From the NCBI GenBank assembly GCA_002699585.1, contig PABP01000032.1:138636-202635 (forward strand): 64,000 nucleotides of DNA, given 5' to 3'. The position numbers and the translations under genes are program-made. Below, piece after piece: positions 45,957-56,370 of the stretch (position 1 is the stretch's first letter; the number at the start of each line of letters is the position of its first letter). Source of the DNA: Anaerolineaceae bacterium (GTDB lineage Bacteria > Chloroflexota > Anaerolineae > Aggregatilineales > Phototrophicaceae). The notes beneath the pieces were generated by a model, which saw only the letters and a program-made list of their open reading frames with translations, made no database searches and was not told where the DNA came from.

Positions 45957-46144
45957 TCTGTCCCTCTTGCATGGCTGCCTGCGATTGATCTCTGTGGACT
46001 TGATGCTATTTGTCGATAGTAAAGAGTATATCGCGCAGCTCATTGAAGGCGGATTGTGCATCAGATACGGTGTTAAATGTGCCGACGACCCAGAAGAAGC
46101 CGCTGTGATTGCTGCTAAACTGCTGCCTGATGGACAAACGCATT

Positions 46145-46822
46145 TTATTCCTCATCCGATAGATCGACCCGGAAATCCCGACGTTCTTCGAACCGCACCG
46201 AAATATCCGTGCAGTTCACGTCTTGCAATCGCTTGATGGCATTTTTCAGGACTTGAACATTGGAGAGGGTAAAAGTGATATTGTCTATATGCACACGGAC
46301 CAAAGCCTTGCTCATCCCTAAAGAGGCATTTTCCATCTCTGATACCAGCATTTCGGCAATTTTTTCTGTTGGTGCAGTCGCTGAGACAGATACGTCTAGG
46401 TGTCGATCATCAGCATTCCATATCATCGAACCGCTGACAGTAACTTCATATGCACCAAGCTTTAGCACGAGGCGGTCGATAGGATCTGCACCAGAATCCG
46501 CTCCCCAGTTATTGTAGATAAATATAAAACGGTCGAACACATCAAGCGTGTAATTGCTTCCCCATAACACAGGGAACTCCCAGTCAATGCGATACTGCTC
46601 GGATAAAGAACGTTCTACGGGCGTGATATTGCCTTCATAGACGTCTTGGGCAATGTTATCAGACTCCGCAGGATGCTCGATATGCCATTCAGTAAGGTTG
46701 TCCAGAATATCACGTAGTTTCTGTGCAGATAATTGAGCATCGTGGGGAGATCGAAAAACGCCAACGATCGTGAATCGGGCACTGTTATTGCTGCTGAATT
46801 CCTGCCAGATGGATAACTTCAT
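46145..46822 (-). CDS. Unrecognised protein paired with a radical SAM enzyme
   Basis: 225 residues from ATG 46822 (GGGAGA 7 nt upstream; ATG 46825 and a frame opening at 46930 also exist). No known domain is recognised. It begins MKLSIWQEFSSNNSARFTIV and is acidic and soluble-looking, with a block YNNWGADSGADPIDRLVLKLG. It overlaps the radical SAM 3' end by 38 nt in another frame, so the two are surely co-translated and probably work together. It could be an accessory or carrier protein for that enzyme. Confidence 0.7.
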   Translation of the reverse strand: MKLSIWQEFSSNNSARFTIVGVFRSPHDAQLSAQKLRDILDNLTEWHIEHPAESDNIAQDVYEGNITPVERSLSEQYRIDWEFPVLWGSNYTLDVFDRFIFIYNNWGADSGADPIDRLVLKLGAYEVTVSGSMIWNADDRHLDVSVSATAPTEKIAEMLVSEMENASLGMSKALVRVHIDNITFTLSNVQVLKNAIKRLQDVNCTDISVRFEERRDFRVDLSDEE

Positions 46823-47747
46823 CATTGATTCTCCCTGTGCTGATGAGTGCGCGTTCTGGCAGACGTGCGCAGCCGCCAATTGCAGCAGCTTGTCTGTTCT
46901 TCCTGCGAGAATTCCAGTAATCACGGACATCTGCTATGGTTTCAAATGGTATCGTCCAGTGATGAAATGAGCACGGCTTGATGCGCCTGTCACTCGTGAT
47001 TGACAGAAAGCCGTCCCCAGCGCCGCAATCCGATGTCTCGAATAGTCGCGGCACATCAGGTAGAAGATTACCCCAGCAAACATCCAGCTTGAGTTGGATC
47101 GTATTCTGAAGATTATTATGGACATGCTGAAGGAAGTCCGAAAATGCTTCGTAGTGGTGCTTCTGAAAGTGCATGGATGGATCACTGCCTTTATAACTCA
47201 GCAACAAGAAATCACGGACTCCGAAGCTTAATAATTTGAAGAATTTCGCCTCGATGCTATCCAGTTCATCTGGTGTGATCAGCCAGTTGACGCCGAATCG
47301 GGCATTGTGATCAACGAGCAATTCAATCGTCTGCTTATAGCGATTGGTGTCATAGAGTGATAGACGAATATTGCCGTATTTGCCCTCAATGCTGCTGAGA
47401 AAAGAAGGTGTGAGCTTCATACCGTTGGTGGTGAAGTTGATCGCTAACTGGCTCGTATCATATAGCTCATGAATGAATTGCTCCCAGTTTGGGAACAGCA
47501 TCGGTTCGCCGCCGCCAAAAGCAACTTCCAGCACACTCCAGTTGCTGGCGTGCTGACAGAACCTAAGCAGCGAATCATACGTCCAGTCACTGGCCGACTT
47601 AAGATTGCGATAGCAAAAGGGGCATTGCAGGTTGCACACGTTCGTTACGGCGATCAGGAGCGTCCTGGGAGCGACGCGCTCTAAATGATGAGTCTCTTCA
47701 CCTTCAAGTTTGATATTTAAGCCAGTATCACGATTGAACAGTAGCAA
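46785..47747 (-). CDS. Radical SAM protein with SPASM-like cysteines
   Basis: 320 residues. The iron-sulfur motif CNLQCPFC (Cys-x3-Cys-x2-Cys), FGGGEPMLF and a TTNGMKL block define a radical SAM barrel. Further cysteines near the end (DVCWGN, SDCGAGDGF, KPCSFH, GGCARLPE) suggest a second cluster of SPASM type, as in peptide-modifying members. The first usable start is TTG 47747 with no ribosome site, but the frame stays open for about 9 more codons (HPLDSALL), which look like genuine family sequence, so the true 5' end may be damaged. Downstream partner gene overlaps. Confidence 0.82.
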   Translation of the reverse strand: MLLFNRDTGLNIKLEGEETHHLERVAPRTLLIAVTNVCNLQCPFCYRNLKSASDWTYDSLLRFCQHASNWSVLEVAFGGGEPMLFPNWEQFIHELYDTSQLAINFTTNGMKLTPSFLSSIEGKYGNIRLSLYDTNRYKQTIELLVDHNARFGVNWLITPDELDSIEAKFFKLLSFGVRDFLLLSYKGSDPSMHFQKHHYEAFSDFLQHVHNNLQNTIQLKLDVCWGNLLPDVPRLFETSDCGAGDGFLSITSDRRIKPCSFHHWTIPFETIADVRDYWNSRRKNRQAAAIGGCARLPERALISTGRINDEVIHLAGIQQQ

Positions 47748-48030
47748 TGCGCTATCTAGTGGGTGAACCTGCTAGTCTAAGGTTTGGAGCTGAGGTGGTA
47801 GGAACGCTCTATAAGTAGTTAAAATATCGGACACAGCATGTAATCCTAATCAAGCATCGCCCTAAGTCTTCAATACGATCATATCACCACATGAGCTTTC
47901 GCCACTATAACATGCAGCGTGCACTACCTTTTTGGGCAACCTTTATGAGATAAGACAAGCACATTAAGGATGATTAAGGCTATCCTTTCCCCTTCATCTT
48001 CATTTAGGAAGTAAGGCGATATGATTATGA

Positions 48031-48195
48031 TATGCAAAACTACCTGATCTGCTAATAAATACGCCTTCTCCGACCAATACACCCGGACCTGACTTTACGT
48101 TGCCGATTGCGACATTAACGCCAACTTCCAGCGATACACCAGAGCCTAGCGCAAGAATACCATCGCCGATTGATACACCGGCATTGAGTCTGTAA
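48031..48195 (+). pseudogene. Fossil of a Thr/Pro-rich secreted-protein tail
   Basis: A 54-codon open stretch without a start codon, reading NTPSPTNTPGPDF, then ATLTPTSSDTPEP and similar, ending in TAA. This is the linker style of the secreted proteins here (compare the tail of the giant protein and the quinoprotein linker). The rest of the 47748-48405 gap shows no gene. Likely the 3' remnant of a former secreted-protein gene next to the present one. Confidence 0.5.
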
Positions 48196-48405
48196 GCATG
48201 ATAGAAATTAAGGCGAAATACGCTATTCAAAGCAACAGGATGGGATTCTTCTGATTGAAACTGACTAGAAAGAAACAATTTATGACATCTTACATGCCAG
48301 CTACATGACGTAAAGACAGGCTCTACAAACGAGCTTTATTCTGGCAGTAATGTATTACAGTTATACTGAATTTAGTTGATTCAACACGAAGTTGGGATTC
48401 AGTCA

Positions 48406-51400
48406 TTGAACAAAATATGGTTCATCATCGCTATTGTCATACCCTTGATTTCCAATCTGATAGCTCTGGCCCAAAGCACTCCTGAAGCGATACCTTTTGC
48501 TGGGTATACGCCCGACTTCACAGTCAATAGCACGCTGGATACAATCGATGCCAACCCAGGCGATGGTATCTGTGCGGACGCAGGTGGCCAATGTACGCTG
48601 CGTGCAGCCATCAACGAAAGCAATGCCCTGCAATTCTCTCAGAATATTTATGTGCCAGCCGGAACCTATATACTGACAATCGCTGGTACGGATGAAGATG
48701 CAGGCTACACAGGCGATTTGGATATTCTGGATACAGTCGCTATCTATGGTGATGGCCCTGACCAAACCATCATTGATGCCAACCAGATTGACCGCATTCT
48801 TCACATCAATCCTATAAATGCTTGTGCAGGGTTAGATAACTGTACGGAAGATGTGACTCAGTTGTCGGGCCTGACGATTCAGGGTGGAGCTGCGCCTTAT
48901 GGTGGTGGTATCTACCAGGAAGACGGTTATCTAACTATCAATTGGACGAAGCTAACAGATAATTACGCGGATGGTAGCCATGTTTGTACGAGTAATGCCG
49001 GGGCAGCATATCTCGGTTATGGCTCGGCCTTTGTAGAATTCTGGCATTCTGAAGTTACAAATAACACGACTCCATCAGCATCTTTGGATACGAAATATGG
49101 GGTTATTGCCGGCTACGCTACATATGTAACCGATACGCAGATTGATCAGAATGATGCCGATTGGGCAGTAATCTCCCCTGAATACCCGGATACGGTTGGC
49201 TGCGAAAGAGAAGAATACTATTTGAGCGAGTACGTTTACTATCAGCGTGTCTCAATCACAAACACAACTGGCGGCGCATTTACTGCAACGATTCAGCCGG
49301 ATTTGCCAGCCTTTAGGCCCACATTTGAAAAAGTCACCATTAGTGGAAACGGTGCGGGCCTGCGCTTCACGAACGATACAGACAATGATGTACTTCTAGA
49401 GGGAACTTATCCTGAGAGTAGTTCTTTTATCGATGTGACTATTGCAAATAATACAGGTGTGGGGTTGGATCTGTTAGGCAACATTGAGGCAGATGTCACT
49501 AATGTCGTGATCGCCGATAATGGCATCAACTGTACCGACTATGCGCATGGCATCGGTGTGGTAAGCGATACGTCTTGTGTTGACCCGACTGCCAGCGAAC
49601 TAACTGTTGCAGACCCACAACTAATGCCACTAATCGCATCTGAGTATCAGCTTTATCATTCAACACAATCTGGCAGCCCCGCCGAGAACGTCGGTGATTA
49701 TGGCCCGCCAGTTTTTACCCCCATGCCACTGTCGGTCATAAACGTTATTGCATCCAAATACTATTCAGATTTTGCTCCTTCGACGATGAATAATGCAGTT
49801 GAGCGTTTAGCAGACCAACTGATTGTTGTATTCGAAAATCAGCCGTATGACCCGCCTGCCAATACGAACCCCAATGATGTGACCAATCCAGCAAATTACG
49901 CGCTTGTCACTGCCGGAGATAACGAAGCGATTGAATCCACTGCCTGTGATGCAATCGGTGGTGATGATGTCATTGTGCCTATTGAAGCTATTCAATTCTT
50001 TCCATATGGCTCACCCAATAAATATTTACAGTCAGATGGTTATCTGGCCGACATTTTGCCCAATATCATCATCAATTTTGATGAATCAGCCTTGGGTGAT
50101 GACCCAAATCGCCTTGGGTTGAGGTCATACCGTTTCTTCGTTTGCAACAATTTGCGCACTGTGGATGGTGGTGGCTTCGATGGCACATCGTATTTGGGTA
50201 CAGGTCAGCAGGATAGTGATGCTATTTTCAGCTTCTTCGAAGGTGATTCGCCCTATCTGATGCTGAACCGTATGATTGCGGAGTCATACGCGGGTGTTAG
50301 GCAGGATATGCTTCTCCCATTGCCTCAGGTAGGTGACAATCCTAATCAATTTGAACCGATCATCAATGCTGATGTGCGTCGTCTAGACCTGTGGTTTGAT
50401 AGTTATATAGATGCTAACCAACTCCTGCAAACGGACGCAAACCTTCAGCTCGTCGCGGCTGGGCCAGATGGCATCATTGAGACCCAGACCTGTGGCAGCC
50501 TCCTCGGCGATGACGTCAATTACCCGCTTACCAATATACGCGTTGGCAGTGAGTCTTACTCGACCAACGATACCCTGCGCGAAGCACCCCCATTCTACAT
50601 TGCCCAGGTGGATGTGCCGCTCTCTATTCCGTCTGGCGAGAAATATGCCCTTATTGCTTGTGATACCATTCAAGAAATAGAGGGCACACGGCTTGATGGC
50701 GATTATGACGGCCTACCGGGTGGTGATTTTTTCAAAACATTCTATACGATGCCGACTTCGCAGCAGCTCATGCCGACCGTCAACATTGTAACGGGCACTC
50801 AGATTGAACTTGCTATACCCGATATTGCCTTGCCGGAGGGGACCCATTATGAGCTTTATAGTGCAGACGAACCAAATAGCGTAACCTTCCTTGATGATAT
50901 CGCGATAGACGCTGAGACTTTCATGGTTAGCGATCTTATATGTGGTACAGCATACAACTATCGACTTCGGTTTTCTTGGCCAGGGGATCACTATGATACA
51001 CTCCCGGATGATTACGTGAGTCCTTATTCTGATATTCTGTACACGGCTACGGCTGATTGTGCAGGCCCCTGGGTTAAACGCATACGAGCTGAGGGTCGAC
51101 CTGTCGATTACAAACCATACGATGCTCGTATTACTAATCTACAAATTGAGTTCTCATCGGGCATGAGCGATACAGCCAGCGATCCATCCAACTATCGTCT
51201 TTATGAAGCTGGCGATAAAGGTGTCATCGACAGCACCAGTTGTTCCGCACTTACGGGCGATGACCAGATCATCCCGCTGACTGTGACTAACTTTACGGTC
51301 GGTGACGATACCGTTACCCTCAGTGTGAATAATGGCAATCCTCTGCCCATCGGTGAGTATGCCATCATTGCCTGTGAAGGACTCGCTGGGGAAGATGATC

Positions 51401-54400
51401 ATCCCCTGGATGGCGACCGTGATGGCATCGCTGGCGGTGAAGTCCGGCGTGATTTCTCAGTTTTAGAGCCGATCAAAATCCTTGAAGTGAATACAGTTCA
51501 AGATAGCATCGCGACCCCGCTCAACGATGGTGATGTCCGTGACTTCCCGTTTGGCACAATTGATATTAGCTTCTCGCAAGAACTCTTGCTGTCCAACGGT
51601 GGCAGTTATTATTTGCTGACTCCAGGCAACAATGGCACTATAGATACTGACCAGTGTGTTCCCTATTACAACAACAGCAGCGATGATGTCTATGTAAATC
51701 TGAATCTGGACATAGATGCTGAGACATTGAGCATTATCACGCTCGATTTGCAGCAAGTTATGCAGCAGGAGCCTGCACGACTCATCATATGTGATGTCCA
51801 GAATACTAATGAACTCTATTTGGACGTGGATGACGACAACATAGGTGGTGACACCTTCATACTCGATTTCAATGTGCGCCGCGCACCGCGTGTCGTTGGT
51901 GTCACATCAGATGCGGGTCCACTCGATGCATTGGCGTCTTTGGATATGCAGACATTAACCATCACCTTTACTGAATCGATGGCTGATCCATCAGGTGATA
52001 CTGAATCTATGGATGTCACCAATCCAGCCAACTACCGCTTGATCAATCATGGCCCGGATCACGAACTTCAAAGTGATTTATGTGGGGCTATGCTCGGCGA
52101 CGATACCCTGATCCCGATCAATAGTGTGACCTATAATGACGCTAGTTTCTCAGTAGTCCTTGCTATAAATGGTGGTCAGAGCCTGACCTTTGGGACTTAT
52201 ACGATTGTAGTCTGCCCAACTGTTGAAGACACACAGGGCACACAACTTGACGGCAACAATGATTTGTTCCCTGGGGATCCCTATAGCACCATTTTTGTGT
52301 TCGATGTAGCGCAGACTGACAGCGATCTTTACGTCAACACCACCGATGAAGGCATCATTGGCAATTGTGGCAATACGCACTGTTCATTCCGCGAAGCTAT
52401 CCTGGCTGCCAATGGTATTGATGCTGTTGTCACCATTCACTTACAACCAGATGCGCTTTACGAAATCAAAACTGCTTATGTGGCAGACTACGGCCTACCA
52501 TTGATAAAAGCTACTGTCATCATACAAGGCAATGGGGCAACGCTTCAAAGGAGTTATCTGCCAGACACACCTGAATTTGGACTACTAACGCATAATGGAT
52601 CCACGACGCTACATGGGCCAAGTGTATATACCTCATTGACTGTAGAAGACTTGACTCTCAAAAATGGCTTTTCTACGGGGGCTGGTGGAGCTATAGCGGG
52701 TCGGGACGTCTATGTCTATGACTGTAATTTCATAGATAATGAGGCACACACTGCTGGTGCACTCTATGCATCAAATGACCTGATCGTTGAGCGTAGTTAT
52801 TTCCTGCACAATCGCATCAATACACTTGGAAGTTCGCCGCGCTATGGTGGTGCAATCTATGTCACTGGCGAAGCCACGATTTCTCATTCGATTTTTGAAG
52901 AGAACTTCTCAATCTATTATGGTGGCGCGATTGTGACCAATAATTTTGCCCAAGTAACCATTGAGAATAACCTCTTCATTAGAAATGAAGCCAGAAGCTC
53001 CGGCACAGCCATCTGGATGAGGCTCAGTACGGACAGTCGCATTCACAATAATACATTTGTTAATAATGGCACAATCAATTTATCGCCTGACTCCCACCCA
53101 AGCACTACGATTTATCTGAATCGTTCGGGGCGGGTAGAAATCGCGCACAATACGTTCGTAGAACAGAATAACTATGCGTTGTCGCTTGGTGTGTACTCTG
53201 ATTCGTCGACCATGTTTGGCAACATCATCACAGGCGATGGTGTGCTCTGTCATGATGAGAATTCCGATGATGGCACGGCAAGTAATTCGTCTATTGGCTA
53301 CAACGTTTCGACCAGCTCTGCCTGCTTGAGCCCCAATCTTGACAATGGTGATGTCCTGGGCGATCCACAACTCGATACCTTACGTGATAATGGGGGCCCA
53401 ACCTTGACAGTCGCCTTAGGTGTGACCAGCCCTGCTCTGGACATTGTCCCAGAAGCTGAATGTGTTCTGTTTGAAGATCAACGTGGCATGGTTAGGCCGC
53501 TAGATGGCGATGGCGATGGTACGCTGGGGTGTGATGCGGGTGCTTTTGAATCGCCATCGCTCAGTGCGGAATTCCCATCTGATCTCAGATTGACGCTGAT
53601 TGAGCCATCAACAGCACCGCCTGATGCAAGTTTGTACACAGTACGTGCGGTTTTACACAACGATGGCCCAGCAGCCGCCGAGAACGTGGCGGTTGTGTTT
53701 GATGGCGACTTTGCTTACCCGACTGTAGATGGTGAAGACTTCGATTCCGCTACAGGTCGCTGGCAGCCTGGGGATATTCTCCCAGGTACGGAAGCTGTAA
53801 TTGACGTTGTTTTCCGTGTTGACCGGGAAATGAAAGATCATAGTCTGACGTTATTTGGCGAGGTAGAACGTAACCTCATCTATGATCTTGATAGCATCCC
53901 CGACAATGGTGATCCGAATGAGGATGACTACGATAGCCTGACATTGACCGTTGGCTGTTCGATTGTGCCTACTGTGGTTGCGCCTGGAGACGTCGATGGC
54001 ATTATATCAGCCATATATGCCGCCAACGATGAGAGTTGTAATCCAGGTGCAGATGCTTTTTCGCTCTCGCCCAATGCCACATATATAGTCCATGACTACT
54101 ATTCTACAGAAAGGGTCAATAGCCATAGTGAATATACGGCTTTTCCTCTGGTTGATTCAAATATCGCGATTGATGGGCAGGGATCGGTTTTAGATTTTGA
54201 TGCAGAATTGCTCCGAGTAACGCCAACGCGGTTTTTCTACACACTCCAGGGTTCTCGCCTGACGCTTAATAACATGACGTTTCAAAATGCACATGGTGTT
54301 TTGGTACGTGGGACTGTGATTAAGAGTCAGGGCGACCTGTACCTTCAGCATGTCAATTTTCTGCATAATTTTCGTGCTACGAGTAGTTACAGTAGTAATA

Positions 54401-56361
54401 ATATTGTCCACCACACGATAGGTTCCTTACTCATTCAAGATAGCTACTTTGAAGCAAACCACAAGAATCACAATGTTATTGAAATTGAGGATGCACTCGT
54501 CGCACGTATTGAAAGATCGACGTTCTACGATAACGATGTTATCTATTCCGTTGTCGAAAGCATAAACACTCCTCTGGATGTAATAAACAGTACCTTTGTC
54601 GAGAACGCTGGTAAATCGATAAATAATTTTGAAGCTGGTAGCGTAACTGTGGATCAGAGCACATTTTATGGTAATGCGTCAGCTTTGAATAGCCAAACGC
54701 CAACAATTGTTAGAAATAGCGTTTTCAGTCCTGGGATATGTTCCTACTATTATGGTGTTGCCGGAGAAATCATTTCTGAAGGCAACAATGTGCTTCAGGA
54801 TACGTCTCTAGATGCCTCACAATATCTCTTTAACTGCGGTTTTGACCATCCCACAGACTTGGTTGTTGAAAATGTTAGCCTGCTGCCGCTGGCCAGCTAT
54901 AATGGTTCCACACCCGTCATGCGTCCAGCCGCCGATAGCCCCGCTGTGGATATCATCTCGCTAGAATCGTGCAATGCGGCTGTAGATCAACGGTTGGTGG
55001 CGCGGCCCTTCAATGGTACCTGTGATGCCGGTGCTGTCGAGCTAGCTCTGGATGAGAGCTTTGGGACTCCTGACGCACTCCATCTCGTAGATGTCTCCGA
55101 TAGCGCGATTGTCATCACATTGCCTGCGTTACCATCTGAAGAAGTAGACCTTCAGCTTGAGCGGCTGGATAGAACAAGGCCATCATCCTGGCGCGTCATT
55201 TCAACTCACTCATTTGAGGATACAACCCACGTTGATACCGGCCTTGTTTGCGGCCAGACCTATCAATATCGCGCGTCCTACGTTAGTGATGCAGGTGTGC
55301 ACCTTGGTCAGCCATCAACCGCCCTTGAAGTGACGACTTTGCCATGTGAGCGACCGATCACGCATACATTTGGTTTGTATAAAGGTGGTCAATGGCTGTT
55401 CTACACGCTCGATGGCGACCAACGTTACGATGCCCGCTTCAACTGGGGGCCGCAAGAACCTGGCTGGCAGCCTGTGATCGGTGACTGGAATGGTGACGGC
55501 ATCGATGGCATTGGCCTATACAAAAACGGGCACTGGTTGCTCAGGAGCGTAGATCTATTTGGTAATGTGGTAGACATTGAATTTGACTTTGGAGACACAT
55601 TGGCTGGGGCGGTCGCTCTTGCCGGCGATTGGGATGGGGATGGTGTCGATACTGTGGGTCTGTTCCAGACTGGTGTCGCCTACCTACGCAACTCCAATTC
55701 CACTGGTGTGGCTGATGTTGTGCTATCCGTTGGTTCAACGACATCTGTGCCGATTGCCGGTGACTGGAACGGCAATGGCGTCGATACGGTTGGCCTTTAT
55801 GAAAGCACAACGTTCTCCCTCGCAGCACAAAATTCCCAGTTGCCTCCAATGCAGATAACCTTCTCCTTTGGGCCAACAGACTGGCAACCCCTTGCTGGTG
55901 ATTGGAATGATGATGGCATCGATACAATTGGTATATACAATCAGGGTTTGTGGCGTATGCGTAATAGCAACGCTGGTGGCAGCGTGGATGTTGGCTTCAA
56001 CTATGGCAATCTGGAAGGTGGTTGGCAGCCGGTAGGTAATTTCGATAGTTCGCCAGCGGTTCTCAATCTGTTGTTTGCAGCGACAGTTCCAACGCCGCGT
56101 GTACCCATCATTCCGGGGCCATCCATCTCTACGCCGACAGAAACAGCCCCAGATAATCATCCGCCTGCTCTTGACGATGTACCAATCGAACCAACGCCTC
56201 TAGCTTCTGTGGTTCCGACCTTAGAAATTACGTTGACACCTGAGCCCACGTCTGATGCTCTGTCAACAGAGACCGCTGTTCCATCATATATTCCGGAGCA
56301 GACTCAGATAGAGGTGGTGCCGCAAATCACACCAGCATCACCTACGAATACCAGTGAGTAG
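48406..56361 (+). CDS. Giant secreted protein with CSLREA, Ig-like, beta-helix and FG-GAP-like repeats
   Basis: About 2,651 residues from TTG 48406 (GGGA 8 nt upstream; TTG 48376 also possible). Signal peptide MNKIWFIIAIVIPLISNLIA. Three CSLREA-type starts of polymorphic beta-helix modules are seen: GGQCTLRAAINESNA, THCSFREAILAANG and a looser one near 54000. Between them, about five Ig-like (Big_5/SbsA) modules each end near LDGDxDGxPGG. A fibronectin-like segment precedes five C-terminal repeats of about 45 residues with GDWNGDGIDTIGLY (55490-56040), probably calcium-binding. A Thr/Pro tail ends the protein, with no sortase or lipid anchor seen. Likely an adhesin or surface-layer protein. 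Confidence 0.88.
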   Translation: MNKIWFIIAIVIPLISNLIALAQSTPEAIPFAGYTPDFTVNSTLDTIDANPGDGICADAGGQCTLRAAINESNALQFSQNIYVPAGTYILTIAGTDEDAGYTGDLDILDTVAIYGDGPDQTIIDANQIDRILHINPINACAGLDNCTEDVTQLSGLTIQGGAAPYGGGIYQEDGYLTINWTKLTDNYADGSHVCTSNAGAAYLGYGSAFVEFWHSEVTNNTTPSASLDTKYGVIAGYATYVTDTQIDQNDADWAVISPEYPDTVGCEREEYYLSEYVYYQRVSITNTTGGAFTATIQPDLPAFRPTFEKVTISGNGAGLRFTNDTDNDVLLEGTYPESSSFIDVTIANNTGVGLDLLGNIEADVTNVVIADNGINCTDYAHGIGVVSDTSCVDPTASELTVADPQLMPLIASEYQLYHSTQSGSPAENVGDYGPPVFTPMPLSVINVIASKYYSDFAPSTMNNAVERLADQLIVVFENQPYDPPANTNPNDVTNPANYALVTAGDNEAIESTACDAIGGDDVIVPIEAIQFFPYGSPNKYLQSDGYLADILPNIIINFDESALGDDPNRLGLRSYRFFVCNNLRTVDGGGFDGTSYLGTGQQDSDAIFSFFEGDSPYLMLNRMIAESYAGVRQDMLLPLPQVGDNPNQFEPIINADVRRLDLWFDSYIDANQLLQTDANLQLVAAGPDGIIETQTCGSLLGDDVNYPLTNIRVGSESYSTNDTLREAPPFYIAQVDVPLSIPSGEKYALIACDTIQEIEGTRLDGDYDGLPGGDFFKTFYTMPTSQQLMPTVNIVTGTQIELAIPDIALPEGTHYELYSADEPNSVTFLDDIAIDAETFMVSDLICGTAYNYRLRFSWPGDHYDTLPDDYVSPYSDILYTATADCAGPWVKRIRAEGRPVDYKPYDARITNLQIEFSSGMSDTASDPSNYRLYEAGDKGVIDSTSCSALTGDDQIIPLTVTNFTVGDDTVTLSVNNGNPLPIGEYAIIACEGLAGEDDHPLDGDRDGIAGGEVRRDFSVLEPIKILEVNTVQDSIATPLNDGDVRDFPFGTIDISFSQELLLSNGGSYYLLTPGNNGTIDTDQCVPYYNNSSDDVYVNLNLDIDAETLSIITLDLQQVMQQEPARLIICDVQNTNELYLDVDDDNIGGDTFILDFNVRRAPRVVGVTSDAGPLDALASLDMQTLTITFTESMADPSGDTESMDVTNPANYRLINHGPDHELQSDLCGAMLGDDTLIPINSVTYNDASFSVVLAINGGQSLTFGTYTIVVCPTVEDTQGTQLDGNNDLFPGDPYSTIFVFDVAQTDSDLYVNTTDEGIIGNCGNTHCSFREAILAANGIDAVVTIHLQPDALYEIKTAYVADYGLPLIKATVIIQGNGATLQRSYLPDTPEFGLLTHNGSTTLHGPSVYTSLTVEDLTLKNGFSTGAGGAIAGRDVYVYDCNFIDNEAHTAGALYASNDLIVERSYFLHNRINTLGSSPRYGGAIYVTGEATISHSIFEENFSIYYGGAIVTNNFAQVTIENNLFIRNEARSSGTAIWMRLSTDSRIHNNTFVNNGTINLSPDSHPSTTIYLNRSGRVEIAHNTFVEQNNYALSLGVYSDSSTMFGNIITGDGVLCHDENSDDGTASNSSIGYNVSTSSACLSPNLDNGDVLGDPQLDTLRDNGGPTLTVALGVTSPALDIVPEAECVLFEDQRGMVRPLDGDGDGTLGCDAGAFESPSLSAEFPSDLRLTLIEPSTAPPDASLYTVRAVLHNDGPAAAENVAVVFDGDFAYPTVDGEDFDSATGRWQPGDILPGTEAVIDVVFRVDREMKDHSLTLFGEVERNLIYDLDSIPDNGDPNEDDYDSLTLTVGCSIVPTVVAPGDVDGIISAIYAANDESCNPGADAFSLSPNATYIVHDYYSTERVNSHSEYTAFPLVDSNIAIDGQGSVLDFDAELLRVTPTRFFYTLQGSRLTLNNMTFQNAHGVLVRGTVIKSQGDLYLQHVNFLHNFRATSSYSSNNIVHHTIGSLLIQDSYFEANHKNHNVIEIEDALVARIERSTFYDNDVIYSVVESINTPLDVINSTFVENAGKSINNFEAGSVTVDQSTFYGNASALNSQTPTIVRNSVFSPGICSYYYGVAGEIISEGNNVLQDTSLDASQYLFNCGFDHPTDLVVENVSLLPLASYNGSTPVMRPAADSPAVDIISLESCNAAVDQRLVARPFNGTCDAGAVELALDESFGTPDALHLVDVSDSAIVITLPALPSEEVDLQLERLDRTRPSSWRVISTHSFEDTTHVDTGLVCGQTYQYRASYVSDAGVHLGQPSTALEVTTLPCERPITHTFGLYKGGQWLFYTLDGDQRYDARFNWGPQEPGWQPVIGDWNGDGIDGIGLYKNGHWLLRSVDLFGNVVDIEFDFGDTLAGAVALAGDWDGDGVDTVGLFQTGVAYLRNSNSTGVADVVLSVGSTTSVPIAGDWNGNGVDTVGLYESTTFSLAAQNSQLPPMQITFSFGPTDWQPLAGDWNDDGIDTIGIYNQGLWRMRNSNAGGSVDVGFNYGNLEGGWQPVGNFDSSPAVLNLLFAATVPTPRVPIIPGPSISTPTETAPDNHPPALDDVPIEPTPLASVVPTLEITLTPEPTSDALSTETAVPSYIPEQTQIEVVPQITPASPTNTSE
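55490..56060 (+). repeat. GDWNGDGID repeat array in the giant protein
   Basis: Coding repeats of 44-47 residues: the GDWNGDG unit starts near 55488, 55625, 55759 and 55900, with a final degenerate copy near 56037. Each unit has an Asp-rich loop of DxDxDG type, then an aromatic GLY strand. Calcium binding is inferred from the loop. Confidence 0.85.
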
Positions 56362-56370
56362 CTGGGGAAA

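Noticed and set aside
45967-46236. Plus-strand frame of 89 codons after the DUF4132-like remnant
   Set aside because: It runs into the convergent 225-residue gene, has no ribosome site and cannot be aligned by eye to DUF4132 sequence. It may be decayed DNA, but no gene can be supported.
48000-48278. Minus-strand frame of 92 codons with GV-rich sequence
   Set aside because: It begins at TTG without a ribosome site, and its low-complexity sequence is explained as the antisense of a Thr/Pro-rich coding fossil on the plus strand.
55541-55927. Minus-strand His-rich frame in the giant gene
   Set aside because: Antisense of the GDWNGDG repeats; no independent coding signal.
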